Assembly: GCA_020404105.1 (NCBI GenBank)
Contig: JADBWH010000142.1
Location: forward strand, 1-33,351
Direction of reading: 5' to 3'
Length of the DNA: 33,351 nt
Origin: Pseudanabaena sp. M53BS1SP1A06MG
Lineage (GTDB): Bacteria; Cyanobacteriota; Cyanobacteriia; Pseudanabaenales; Pseudanabaenaceae
The translations under genes were made by a program, and so were the position numbers. Under the pieces are notes generated by a model that searched no databases, was not told the DNA's origin, and worked only from the letters and a program-made list of their open reading frames with translations. This document shows, piece by piece, positions 6,818 through 15,546 of the stretch (position 1 is the stretch's first letter; every line of letters begins with the position of its first letter).

Positions 6818-9811
6818 ATGGAACCAATTACAGCAGCTTATTTTACCGTAGCAACAGCCAATCTAGGATTTTCCATGCTTGGTAAAGGACTGAGTGCTAT
6901 AGGAAAAGGTGCTTCCAATGCTTGGCATTTTTTCCGTAAAAGCAAAGAGGAAGAAGAAAGAAGAAGGCAAGAGTTTCAAGAAAAGCTACAAGGAAGAAGT
7001 CAAGAGTTTCAGGAGAAACTAGAGAGAAGTAGACAAGAAATAGCTTATGCTCAGATGCAGCAGCAATATATTTTGCAGCAACAAAGGAAAGAATTTGATG
7101 CTGGTCAAGCAGTCTTAAATCGTGAATTTCAAGCTGAGCAAAATGAGTTGAGTCGTGATTTTCAGGTAAAGTTTGAAGCATACAAACAGGAGTTTGATCT
7201 ATATAAATTTGAGAAGAGACTGGATTTTGAGAAGTCTCTTGCTGAGGAACGTAGAAGGCTAGATATAGAACTACAGCAGAAGTCTCAACAGTTTAGTGTT
7301 GACATGGCATTTTTACAGGCAGACCTAAATCGAGAAACAGAGTCTTATAGAAGATTGCTTGACAAGTTTCCTTTGCAAGTTCCGCATGATACTTTCATAA
7401 GAGACTATGTTCGCTATCAAAATGGTGATGTCCCAGTGCCCCCGATGATTTTAGTGTCTCCACCCGATTTGACCTTCGAGAAGAATCAAAGTATCTCTTC
7501 TGCTGGTTTGCCTAAAGAAGTGAAGGGAATTGCTAAGTCAATTGAGGAGTCAGTACGGATATTTCTGGGTAGTAGTTACTCCGATGAATATCGATCGGCT
7601 AGGTATTATGGTGGAGCTTGGGAATCTAAGAAATCTTCGGGCGAAACAGCAGTTGCGATTCTTCATGCTGTTTTCTCAAATATTCCGACAATTATTTTAG
7701 AATCAGAGGCAGAAGGGGAAATCCTGAATTTCCGTGTCTATTTTTGGGATATGGATCAAACTGATTTTAGTAGAGTTGCAATTCTTTCTGAATTTAATCA
7801 CAAAGATTTTATTGTTGAGGTTGAAAAGCGGAGAGCGCAAGCTTGGCAAGGGGAAAGAGCTAGACTTCTAGCAAAGGGATATTCCCCAGAAGAAATTACT
7901 CAAATTGGAGGCGATCGCGAATTTAATCTCCAACAGCTAGCTAAGGAAAAACGATATCAAGAAGATGGAGTTAGTTTTGAAGTACCCTATAAAATCACGC
8001 CAGAGGGTATAGAAGAACTACCTAAGTTCCTTAAGTTGATGCACCGTTTATCTTGTGGGTTGGTTCTTGATGCTTATTACCTCATGCGCTATCGACAGTA
8101 TCCTCGGCTACCTAAATTAATTGGTGAGTTGATTTCAGGATTATCTCAAGAAGATGCTACATTTTTGATAGATATTGTGGCGGATCATCATCGAGTGTTG
8201 TGTAAAAACCTTGAAATTAATGAATTGCATGATCTAGTCCACAATGTTGCACTCCGTTTTGCTGTACAACTTGCTAGTTTGCCAAATGGTATAGGAATTC
8301 AAACGGCAAAAGAATTTCTCTGTCTTGGGATTACTTCATGGCTAGGTTTGACATCTTTAAATTTAGATGAGAACTTATTGATTGAGAAAGTAAGGGAGAA
8401 GTTAACTTTTCTTGATATAGAATTCTCACAACAGCTAAATGAATGCCTTACTGCCCTGAGTAGTAAGAGTCTGTTAGATGTAGAGTCGGCGTGTCTCAAT
8501 CGGGGGATTACTCGTCTTGAAAAAGGAGAGATTGAACTAGCACTAACTGATTTTGAGCAGGTCATCTATCTTAACCCCAACTCTACAGATGGATTGTATC
8601 AGAGAGGAGTAACATATCTTAGATTAGAAACTGAAGAATCTATACCAAAAGCACTGATTGATTTAGAAAAACTAGCAGTGCTAAAACCTGATTTTGCTAA
8701 GGTATATGAACTTATTGGAGATACTTTCTACAAGCTTGGAAACTATGTAGAAGCGATCGCTCAATATGATCGGGCAGTAGCGCTCGGATTAGATAGTGCG
8801 ATCGTAAAGCGTGACCTAGCTAAAGGATTATCAAATCTTGCTGAACAGCATATTTTAAAAGGAGATGAATATTTTGCTACTAAAAACTATGAAGCTGCCT
8901 TGCAAGAGTATGAGGAAGCTTGCAAGATTGGCTTTTTAGTCTCTCCAGAAAGGTATGATAGGGCTACAGAACTACTTAGAGAACAACGTGAAAGAGAAGA
9001 ACTTGCCAGAGGACATGTTCTAGAAGGAGATCGATATTTTGCCGCTAAAAACTATGAAGCTGCCTTACAAGAATATGGGCAAGCTATTGAACTTGGTTCC
9101 TTATCAGTAATAGAAATTAGCGATCAAACTAGAGAACTATTGAGAAAAGAGCGCGAAAATAAAAAGATTGCAAAAGAATATCTTCAAAAAGGTGAGGAGT
9201 ATTTTGATTCCCAAAACTATAAAGCTGCTTTAAACGAATATGAAAAAGCTGCTAAACTGGGCTTAGAAGAAGCTATAGAGGCTCGTGACAACCTCAAAGA
9301 GATAAGTTTATTTACTGAAAAAATAATACAACTTATTCATGAGCATAGATTAGAACTCGACAGACTCGACAGCGAAGTGAAACCTGATTCTCCAGCAATT
9401 ACTAAAGGAATTGCACAATTACAGATATTTGTGAAAATGATCGAACTTTGTGGAGTTTTGAGAAAGGTTTACGAACTTTCTTCTATAATCAGTTCTACTG
9501 AAATTCGAGATAGAGCCAAAGAAATCCTTAAAGAAAGAGTAGGGAGCCTTAGCGAATATATTGAAAATGCTCAATCTGTGGATGACAATGATTTATTTTA
9601 TATGATGGAAGGGATAGATGATATTTTACCAACTATACCCATTGAATTTCTATCTGAAGGTGACAGACATATATATAAAGTTTTCAAGAGCAATTTGTTG
9701 GCAATAAAATATGCTGTGCGGAATGTTAGGCGTGATTTGGGTTTACGAGATTTATCATCTGATTCTGATGTACTTCATGTTCCTAATTTTTTTAACCTTA
9801 ACTGGTACTAG
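6818..9811 (+). CDS. Coiled-coil and TPR protein, second gene of cassette
   Basis: A 997-residue protein. Residues 1-38 are a hydrophobic/amphipathic head (TAAYFTVATANLGFSMLGKG). Residues about 40-180 are a long, charged coiled coil (EEEERRRQEFQEKL and similar). Residues about 185-550 are globular and unrecognised, starting at VPHDTFIRDYVRYQNGDVPV and including FRVYFWDMDQTDF. Residues about 560-825 are TPR-like, including three near-identical units (GDEYFATKNYEAALQEYEEA, GDRYFAAKNYEAALQEYGQA, GEEYFDSQNYKAALNEYEKA) spaced about 55 residues apart. The last 170 residues are helical. GGAG lies 11 bases before the ATG, and the gene follows its partner by 3 bp. TPRs usually bind proteins, so a membrane-anchored scaffold is likely. 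No catalytic motif (P-loop, nuclease, protease) was seen. Its 3' end overlaps the truncated VirB4 frame on the other strand. Confidence 0.8.
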   Translation: MEPITAAYFTVATANLGFSMLGKGLSAIGKGASNAWHFFRKSKEEEERRRQEFQEKLQGRSQEFQEKLERSRQEIAYAQMQQQYILQQQRKEFDAGQAVLNREFQAEQNELSRDFQVKFEAYKQEFDLYKFEKRLDFEKSLAEERRRLDIELQQKSQQFSVDMAFLQADLNRETESYRRLLDKFPLQVPHDTFIRDYVRYQNGDVPVPPMILVSPPDLTFEKNQSISSAGLPKEVKGIAKSIEESVRIFLGSSYSDEYRSARYYGGAWESKKSSGETAVAILHAVFSNIPTIILESEAEGEILNFRVYFWDMDQTDFSRVAILSEFNHKDFIVEVEKRRAQAWQGERARLLAKGYSPEEITQIGGDREFNLQQLAKEKRYQEDGVSFEVPYKITPEGIEELPKFLKLMHRLSCGLVLDAYYLMRYRQYPRLPKLIGELISGLSQEDATFLIDIVADHHRVLCKNLEINELHDLVHNVALRFAVQLASLPNGIGIQTAKEFLCLGITSWLGLTSLNLDENLLIEKVREKLTFLDIEFSQQLNECLTALSSKSLLDVESACLNRGITRLEKGEIELALTDFEQVIYLNPNSTDGLYQRGVTYLRLETEESIPKALIDLEKLAVLKPDFAKVYELIGDTFYKLGNYVEAIAQYDRAVALGLDSAIVKRDLAKGLSNLAEQHILKGDEYFATKNYEAALQEYEEACKIGFLVSPERYDRATELLREQREREELARGHVLEGDRYFAAKNYEAALQEYGQAIELGSLSVIEISDQTRELLRKERENKKIAKEYLQKGEEYFDSQNYKAALNEYEKAAKLGLEEAIEARDNLKEISLFTEKIIQLIHEHRLELDRLDSEVKPDSPAITKGIAQLQIFVKMIELCGVLRKVYELSSIISSTEIRDRAKEILKERVGSLSEYIENAQSVDDNDLFYMMEGIDDILPTIPIEFLSEGDRHIYKVFKSNLLAIKYAVRNVRRDLGLRDLSSDSDVLHVPNFFNLNWY

Positions 9812-11224
9812 TCGGACTATTGGTGAGCTTGCTAACTTCAGCAAGGGCGTGGTCATGACACAACCCGTTAAGGCAAATGCTTCATCAGACAAATAGACAT
9901 GACGACGGTGAAACGGCTTTGCTAATAAGTTGCCAAGGACAATTGGTAAAGTTTGTTTCCAAATCAACCAAGCATACTCAGTCTCCCGTTCGACCCAAGC
10001 AGGACGCTGGAAACAACTAGAAAAATAGCGGCAAGCATCATCCAACAGGACAGGACTAGGGCGACGAATTAGGAAAACAACAGCTACATTAATCGGTATC
10101 GCCCCTTCATAAAGAGCCTCTTGAGCCTTAATTGCTTTATCCTGTTTCAACGAAGCCATCACATTCACATTTCGTGCCGAAGCCGACTGCTCCTGCGAAA
10201 CAATGCTTTGCTTTGTAACCCGTTGCATATTTGCCTTGACGAATGCCTCATTAGCCTTAGTAAACTGGCAAACGACCTCAGTATTAGCTACAGCATCACG
10301 GGCGATTGCCTCCCAGAGATAGCGCATCTGCTTACCCTTAGAAGACCAACCCGCAGGTTTATCGATAAAAGTTAAGACCCCAATATAATTGTCATTCACA
10401 TAGACAAAACGGCGATCGGCAAAAGGAATAGACCCAGATCGTTCCAGCAGTTTAGTACAAATATGAACCTGAGACTGAGATTTCTCAACCAGCCCTGATT
10501 CAGACATGACAAGTAATTGGGGAATAGGAGGAGGAGGAGAGGTATTAAATCGCCCCCAAAGATCTTCCCATAGCTCCGAATCAGTTAAAGGACATAAATC
10601 CAACCCCATTCGAGTAGTTAAAATCTGCTCCCAATTGAGAAACCCATCAGTAAAAGCCCTCGCAAACATCTGCTCATATTGCTCACGCTCTAAATGAGAG
10701 TCATTACCAGTTAAGCCTTGAGAAACCTTTTGAATCCAAGCAAGAGCTTTTTCCAGAGGATCTGAAGCCGCAACGGTAGAGCCTTTAACCGTATAAGTCG
10801 CATAGACGCGAAGAAACTTAGGCTTTCTTAAACCTAAACTCGATAACTCTTGAACCCTAGCCTTTTCACCCATCATTAAAAATTTAAGTTCAGGAGTATC
10901 TGCAAGCTCGTACAAATCCTGCAACTGCCGTTGTCGATCTCGATCCGAACTAAAAGAACCAAAATGAACAGTTAAACTTTCCTCATCGGGAAGATCCTTC
11001 AAACCAGATTGGATAGCATCAAAAATTGAAGACTCCTGTTCGTCAGACAGAGTAGTGTGAAAACCCTGAGATTGCCAACCAAAGACAAACTGCAATAAAT
11101 TTAACGAAGAATCTCCCTGCTTTAAAACAAAGCAACTAATCGAGCGACCTCGGAGTTCAAATTTAAGTAGATACTCTAAAGCAAGCTCCTTCTCAAAATG
11201 TTTAAACCCTTTTTCTTTTACCAT
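9755..11224 (-). pseudogene. VirB4/TraC-like conjugation ATPase, 3'-truncated (motor domain missing)
   Basis: A 489-residue frame from ATG 11224 (MVKEKGFKHFEKELALEYLL); a start 60 bases earlier would overlap the preceding gene more. The length, the position after VirB2- and VirB3-like genes, and the character of the sequence fit the N-terminal half of a VirB4/TraC-family conjugation ATPase. The usual 800-900 residue protein has Walker A and B motifs in its second half. None is present here: after YLSDEAFALTGCVMTTPLL (ending near 9815) the frame runs 20 more codons into DNA antisense to the TPR gene and stops. The transfer motor is therefore broken at the cassette boundary. The family assignment rests on gene order and partial resemblance, so it is moderate; the truncation follows from it. 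Confidence 0.6.
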
Positions 11225-11555
11225 GATGCTTGCTATTAAACTCCTTACGATGACAACCTTTGATCCTTGCGTATTGATAAACACCTCTAGACCAACGGGG
11301 AACAGGGATAAACTTGGATAAGAACTTATGAGGACGAGAGCCAGTTAAGACCCACCAAGTTGAATCGCCCCAAGCGATAATCAGAATCACCCATAACCAT
11401 GGCAAATTGAGAAAGACATAGCACAAGAAAAACAAAGAAAGACTGATAAGAATCCAAGGGAAAACTAGTTCAGAGGGAAAAGGACCAATTTTAGGACTTG
11501 CCCCAAGGATTTGATTTACTTTCCGAAATTCATTATCATTGAACACGATCAACAA
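11202..11555 (-). CDS. VirB3/TraL-like inner-membrane T4SS protein
   Basis: About 117 residues from a TTG at 11555; a GTG at 11546 with AAGG 10 bases upstream is the better-supported start (114 residues). Residues about 33-68 hold a hydrophobic hairpin (LVFPWILISLSLFFLCYVFL and LPWLWVILIIAW), followed by a basic cytoplasmic tail (GSRPHKFLSKFIPVPRWSRG). That is the architecture of VirB3/TrbD/TraL, the small membrane partner of VirB4. It sits between the VirB2-like pilin gene (7 bp upstream) and the VirB4-like gene, whose ATG it overlaps by 23 bases. This is the canonical B2-B3-B4 order and suggests translational coupling. Confidence 0.65.
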   Translation of the reverse strand: MLIVFNDNEFRKVNQILGASPKIGPFPSELVFPWILISLSLFFLCYVFLNLPWLWVILIIAWGDSTWWVLTGSRPHKFLSKFIPVPRWSRGVYQYARIKGCHRKEFNSKHHGKRKRV

Positions 11556-11561
11556 ACCTTA

Positions 11562-12053
11562 TTAACCAGTAATGAGCTTTGCAAGGATATCTCCCAAAGT
11601 AACAGTGACCACTAAAATCAATGGGATGCGAGCTAACTGCTGCCAATCATCATCATTTCTTGCTGCTTGAATGACTCTAACTAGAGAAATACCGAGATAA
11701 ATAACAAAGATTGCTCTCAAAACGTTAAAGACAATCGATACAGCATTACCACCACCAGTACCACCACCAATGTTGAATTTGCTAGAAAGCCAAGTTTCGG
11801 TAGTTTGGAAGAACTGAGCATGGGCAGGCTCAACGGATAAAACAAACAGCATTCCCACCAAAAATCCAACGCCAGTACCGAGAATCAGAGTGGCATAGAA
11901 TTTATTGTTGCGAGTATGTTTAAGAATCATTTGATAGATACTCAGCAAGGTTTTTGGCTCAGCCAATAAAAAGCCAATTAGCAACAAGAAAGCATTAAAA
12001 AACAACCCTTTAAGGCAAGCTATAAAGGAGGAAACTAAAAGCAAATAAGTCAT
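11562..12053 (-). CDS. VirB2/TrbC-like pilin precursor
   Basis: A 163-residue protein from ATG 12053. A long hydrophobic leader and a membrane segment (residues about 55-80) end in the signal-peptidase-like site AHA before QFFQTTE. The mature part is about 83 residues with a glycine-rich loop (GGGTGGGN) and two hydrophobic helices (VSIVFNVLRAIFVIYLGISL and IPLILVVTVTLGDILAKLI) joined by a charged turn (RNDDDW). This two-helix small mature pilin is the VirB2/TrbC pattern, so it should form the conjugative pilus. It is the first gene of the minus-strand B2-B3-B4 set. The extended N-terminus with an extra hydrophobic segment (residues 1-32) is unusual for VirB2. Confidence 0.7.
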   Translation of the reverse strand: MTYLLLVSSFIACLKGLFFNAFLLLIGFLLAEPKTLLSIYQMILKHTRNNKFYATLILGTGVGFLVGMLFVLSVEPAHAQFFQTTETWLSSKFNIGGGTGGGNAVSIVFNVLRAIFVIYLGISLVRVIQAARNDDDWQQLARIPLILVVTVTLGDILAKLITG

Positions 12054-12060
12054 AAAACTT

Positions 12061-12396
12061 GCAACTTAATTTGGTCTAGAAGCAATAGTTAAGGAACACC
12101 AAAAGAGCATTGAGAATCTTGGAGATCGCCTATAACTTAGTTCATGACGCAACAATAGAAGATATTGATTTAGCTATCAATGCTTTTTATATAAAAAGTA
12201 TATAAATTCTTTAAAAAAGTTTATATATTAATTCTCAATCAAAATTAGTAATGAAAGATGATTTGATTGAATGGGCTAGCAAAGGTGGCTTTCCTGTTCA
12301 ACTATATGTTTTCGTCTGATGAATTCATCGATTATTTGAAGATGGAGTATTAGATTTAGTGATTTGCTTGTGATGACTCTCGAATAGTTGCGTCAA
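12061..12396. other. Intergenic stretch with gene debris
   Basis: About 335 bp without an intact gene, between the start of the pilin gene and the end of hipA. It is AT-rich around 12180-12240. Two short plus-strand open pieces look protein-like but lack starts or are broken: one around 12110-12204 (ILEIAYNLVHDATIEDIDLA and on) and one at 12251-12319 (MKDDLIEWASKGGFPVQLYV). They may be decayed remains of an earlier gene. The pilin promoter should lie at its left end. I see no strong hairpin or RNA gene. Confidence 0.4.
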
Positions 12397-13740
12397 CTAA
12401 GACTGGGGCATCCATTGTGCGCGATTATTTAGCGATCGCTTAGCTAAAGATAGCATCCCATCCAAAATTGGCTGACTGACATGAGCAGGAAAGTTTTCTG
12501 GTAGGACTGTATTGACTTGGCTTACTACATCATCAACTTTTATCAGCATCTCTTCTAGGATTGCACTTACCTTTGCTTCTGAAAAATTAACTGCCTTGGC
12601 TGTCGAGATAAAATGCCTTGGCTGAATTGAGTCCCAATTGTAATAGTTGGTCTTCTCTCCTCTAAGTGACATGGACATCTTGACGTTACGCTTAGATAGA
12701 GACTTGTTTTTGATGAATGGATACACGGAAATTACATCATATAAAGGTGTTAATCTGTAGCTACCGCCTCGATTAATGTAAATGCTGAAGTTTTTACTAT
12801 GTCCATCTGTGGCGGCTAATAGCCAAAATAGAATTTGACTGCGAAAGAATTTCTCGCGATCGCCATTAGCATCTTCGGAACCGAGTAATATTTTCATGAT
12901 TTCACTGATTCCTGCTCCGCCCTGATTTTGATATTTCAAGTTTGGTGACATTCCTAATGCTTGGCACATATCCTCTTGAGGAAGCCTTATCAACCATCGT
13001 CGATCTTGAGACCATCGTCGATCGAAGCGCTCAACAACTAATACTTTGACATCATCGAAATGCTGAATTTGAGCCTCGGCTGTTGGTAATCCAAATGCTT
13101 TGGCGATTTGGAGACATAGCCATTCATTCTCGCAGCTATCACTCATGTTTAAATTGTCATTAGGAATTATGCCAATGGGAAACTTGAAGATATGACTGGT
13201 GGGCGTAGTGCCGATAGGACGACACCATTTTCCTTCATGCCAAAGTAAGGCAGTTTTCTCTTGAGCGCCTGCGATCGATATACGGAAATCGTTGTTATGT
13301 TTAGCTGTTCCTATAGGAGTTGTTTTATATTCTTTCAAATATTTAGCAACTTCATGCGTTGACATTGGCTGTGCTTGCGTTGTCTCTATAGTTGGGGAAA
13401 TGCCTTCCTGACAAATTTGGATTGCTCCAACGCAGTCGGCTCCGATCGCTGTTAATAGGTCGAATGGCTGTGAAGTGGAGACGCTAAAGCGTTTTTGAAT
13501 TCTTGCTCGAATTTCCCGACTATCTGGTAGCAAGTTATCGAAAAAGTTATAGACAAGAGCTCCTTCATATGGCTGTCTGCGTAAGGGCATTGATAAAGAG
13601 ATGGGACGCGCTCCGTCAGTTTCTAGCCATTCTTCTGCATACTGAAAGTTCATTGCGCCACTGGGTAAGTTTTGCCAAGTGCCAACTAGATATCCATTCA
13701 TGAGGATATTGAGGCTATTAACACGCCTTGTTTTTACCAT
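12397..13740 (-). CDS. hipA: HipA-family serine/threonine kinase toxin
   Basis: A 447-residue protein. I start it at ATG 13740 (MVKTRRVNS), which has a GGAAAG-type ribosome site; an ATG 12 bases upstream has AGG directly abutting it. The N-terminal HipA_N domain runs to about residue 105. The kinase domain shows the P-loop-like GAQEKT (158-163), the catalytic TDGHSKN (311-317) and the metal-binding YDV (334-336), so it should be active. HipA kinases inactivate translation (E. coli HipA phosphorylates glutamyl-tRNA synthetase) and are neutralised by HipB. The start lies within the last codons of hipB, a 7-base overlap giving tight coupling. On a plasmid the pair acts as an addiction module or persistence locus. 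Confidence 0.92.
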   Translation of the reverse strand: MVKTRRVNSLNILMNGYLVGTWQNLPSGAMNFQYAEEWLETDGARPISLSMPLRRQPYEGALVYNFFDNLLPDSREIRARIQKRFSVSTSQPFDLLTAIGADCVGAIQICQEGISPTIETTQAQPMSTHEVAKYLKEYKTTPIGTAKHNNDFRISIAGAQEKTALLWHEGKWCRPIGTTPTSHIFKFPIGIIPNDNLNMSDSCENEWLCLQIAKAFGLPTAEAQIQHFDDVKVLVVERFDRRWSQDRRWLIRLPQEDMCQALGMSPNLKYQNQGGAGISEIMKILLGSEDANGDREKFFRSQILFWLLAATDGHSKNFSIYINRGGSYRLTPLYDVISVYPFIKNKSLSKRNVKMSMSLRGEKTNYYNWDSIQPRHFISTAKAVNFSEAKVSAILEEMLIKVDDVVSQVNTVLPENFPAHVSQPILDGMLSLAKRSLNNRAQWMPQS

Positions 13741-13985
13741 TCTTCTTTCCATCCTTGTTTAGGCTTACGAGCTTCTTCTTTGGGAATAATCTGTATTTCT
13801 AGATCTAGGGCGGAGAATAGTTTAAATAGAGTTTCTAATTTTGTGCCTTCGGGGTTATTTTCAAAGGCGGAGATGGTGGCTTGTTTGATACCTACCCGAT
13901 CGCCTATTTCGGCTTGGCTTAACTTTTGTCTTTTGCGGCGATCGCGTAGATATTCGGCTAGTTCTTTGGAGGAGTGGATCAGCAT
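13734..13985 (-). CDS. hipB: HipB-family antitoxin, Xre-type HTH repressor
   Basis: An 83-residue protein with a classic Xre/Cro helix-turn-helix at residues about 22-60 (LSQAEIGDRVGIKQATISAF), then ALDLEIQIIPKE and a basic tail. HipB binds HipA and represses its own operon. It is the first gene of the pair, overlaps hipA, and starts 14 bp from an array of three operator-like sites on its upstream side that match the known HipB consensus. Confidence 0.92.
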   Translation of the reverse strand: MLIHSSKELAEYLRDRRKRQKLSQAEIGDRVGIKQATISAFENNPEGTKLETLFKLFSALDLEIQIIPKEEARKPKQGWKEEW

Positions 13986-13998
13986 GGTCTGATGCTTT

Positions 13999-14082
13999 TA
14001 TCCTTTTTAGGGTATAAAACTAAGTTTATCCCTTATAAGTTATAAAATCAAGTTTATCCTTTATACAGGATAATATTTCAGC
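13999..14082 (-). promoter_or_regulatory. hipBA operator array: three 28-bp tandem units
   Basis: TATCC occurs at 13999, 14027 and 14055, exactly 28 bp apart. Each is followed after eight bases by GTATA, TTATA and GGATA respectively. The third, 14055-14072, is a perfect match to the E. coli HipB operator form TATCC-N8-GGATA. Units 1 and 2 also agree beyond the operator (TATAAAA and AAGTT at matching positions). The array lies immediately upstream of hipB, where autorepression is expected. Confidence 0.75.
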
Positions 14083-14136
14083 TTACGCGATCGCGCTTTT
14101 CAAAAGATATTTGAATAATATTTGGATAACGATTTG

Positions 14137-14164
14137 TTGCGAATAGAGAGCTAGAGATTAGAAT
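14137..14164 (+). promoter_or_regulatory. Candidate promoter of the restriction-like nuclease gene
   Basis: TTGCGA (14137-14142) and TAGAAT (14159-14164) are separated by 16 bp and lie 34 bp before the ATG at 14198. This is a plausible sigma-70-type promoter judged by eye only. Confidence 0.3.
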
Positions 14165-14197
14165 TATTGTATTGAAAATCAACTTAAAGTATTCACT

Positions 14198-14818
14198 ATG
14201 CAAACATTAGCTGTTACTGAAGCTATCACGACGATCGCTGAAGCAGAGGGAAAATTTGGCTTGAGTCGTAGTGAATCGAAGGATTTTTTTACAGAGTGGT
14301 ATGACCAGTTACCAGAGATCGATCCTAGCGATCGTGCCAATCTAGAGGTCTTATGGCGGCGTTATATTTATCATCGCTCTGGGGGACATTTGCTAGAGAG
14401 TACGGTGATGCTCTTACTAGTTTCGCCATTGCTCACGATCGCTGGTTTATACGATCCTCCTTTTCGGATTAAGGCGGAGGATTCGATTGCGATCAATATT
14501 TCTGATAGTGAAGAGACTCTACAGGGGCGAATCGATGTGTTGGTATTGCGCGATCGCCTGTGGATTATTGTTTTAGAGTCAAAGAAAACGATGCTTTCGG
14601 TTTGGTCTGCTTTGCCACAAACTTTAGCTTATTTGATGGCTAGTCCGAATGGCGATCGCCCGACTTTTGCGATGTTGACGAATGGTGATGATATTGTGTT
14701 TGTGAAGCTAGAGGGTAAGCAATATGCGATGTCTCAGATTTTGGCTCCTCTGGTTAATCGGGGTGAGTTAGAGATTGCATGGCAAGTTTTACGCAAGATT
14801 GCAGAAATAGAAGTTTGA
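14198..14818 (+). CDS. PD-(D/E)XK nuclease-like protein resembling the HsdR N-terminal domain
   Basis: A 206-residue protein. The likely nuclease core is E67 in a helix (GGHLLESTV), D113 in GRIDVLVLRD, and E127-x-K129 in WIIVLESKK, spaced as in the PD-(D/E)XK fold of type I restriction R-subunit N-termini. This compact form, without helicase or specificity subunits, is common in cyanobacteria and is often annotated as a restriction subunit R. No methylase or specificity gene is nearby, so a complete restriction system is not supported. It may be a solitary nuclease or a transposon-related protein. Many HIP1-type octamers occur in this gene. Confidence 0.7.
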   Translation: MQTLAVTEAITTIAEAEGKFGLSRSESKDFFTEWYDQLPEIDPSDRANLEVLWRRYIYHRSGGHLLESTVMLLLVSPLLTIAGLYDPPFRIKAEDSIAINISDSEETLQGRIDVLVLRDRLWIIVLESKKTMLSVWSALPQTLAYLMASPNGDRPTFAMLTNGDDIVFVKLEGKQYAMSQILAPLVNRGELEIAWQVLRKIAEIEV

Positions 14819-14863
14819 TAGTGAGCGCTCTTGTTGCTCCAGCCGCGATCGCAGAAAAACATA

Positions 14864-15373
14864 TCAATCTTGTTCTACCGAAGGTAATCGACGACGAGCC
14901 GAGGCAATCGCTTGTTGGAGTTTTGCTTGAAGCAATTCTTTGGGGGGTAATGCGGTGAGGTATTCGGCGACATGGATACCGCTTTTGTCTAGTTCGAGTA
15001 ATTCAATCTGTTCTTGTTTTTTACCTGCACATAAAATGATTCCCAATGGTGATTGTTCATCGCTCTCTTGGTCATATTTGGCAAGCCAACGCAGATAAAG
15101 TTCCATTTGACTTTTGTATTCATGGCGAAAGTTGCCGAGTTTGAGGTCGATCGCGACTAGGCGTTTGAGTTTGCGGTTATAGAACAGCAGGTCAATATAA
15201 AAGTCATCGTTATCGATTTGGATGCGTTTTTGTCTTGCGATAAAGGTAAATCCTGCGCCAAGTTCTAGTAAAAATTTCTCGATGTCTCGCAAGATGGCAT
15301 CTTCAAGATCTTTTTTGAGGTAGCGATCGCTTATATCTAAAAAGTCGAGGATATAGGGATCTTTTAGCAGCAA
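14864..15373 (-). pseudogene. YhcG/DUF1016 nuclease, C-terminal domain only
   Basis: 169 residues matching the C-terminal PDDEXK nuclease domain of the YhcG (DUF1016) family: LKDPYILDFLDI at the start, D61 in FYIDLLFYNRKL, and D76-x-K78 in LVAIDLKLG. Full proteins are about 330-380 residues with an N-terminal DUF1016_N domain, which is absent. Upstream of the TTG at 15373 the frame still reads family-like sequence (VAIPELRENKQISPDL) until a TGA near 15435, with no good start, so the gene has lost its 5' half. The catalytic core is intact, so a residual activity is possible if translated. It converges on the nuclease gene ending at 14818. Confidence 0.7.
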
Positions 15374-15546
15374 ATCGGGTGATATTTGCTTGTTTTCGCG
15401 TAATTCGGGTATGGCAACGATTCGTGTAAAACTGTATCAAGACAGGCTTAAAAGCAATATATAGCAATACTTTCAGCGATTGATTTAAGAAAGGTGCATG
15501 AACCGTTTTACAGCCGATCTGGAATCAACCCTCAGTTTGCATAGAC

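Noticed and set aside
14091-14098. Frequent GCGATCGC octamers as possible operators or methylation-linked defence sites
   Set aside because: This is the cyanobacterial HIP1 repeat, spread across genes of all kinds; useful for host assignment only.
14198-15435. A complete restriction-modification system
   Set aside because: Two nuclease-like genes are present but no methyltransferase, specificity or helicase subunit, and one gene is truncated.
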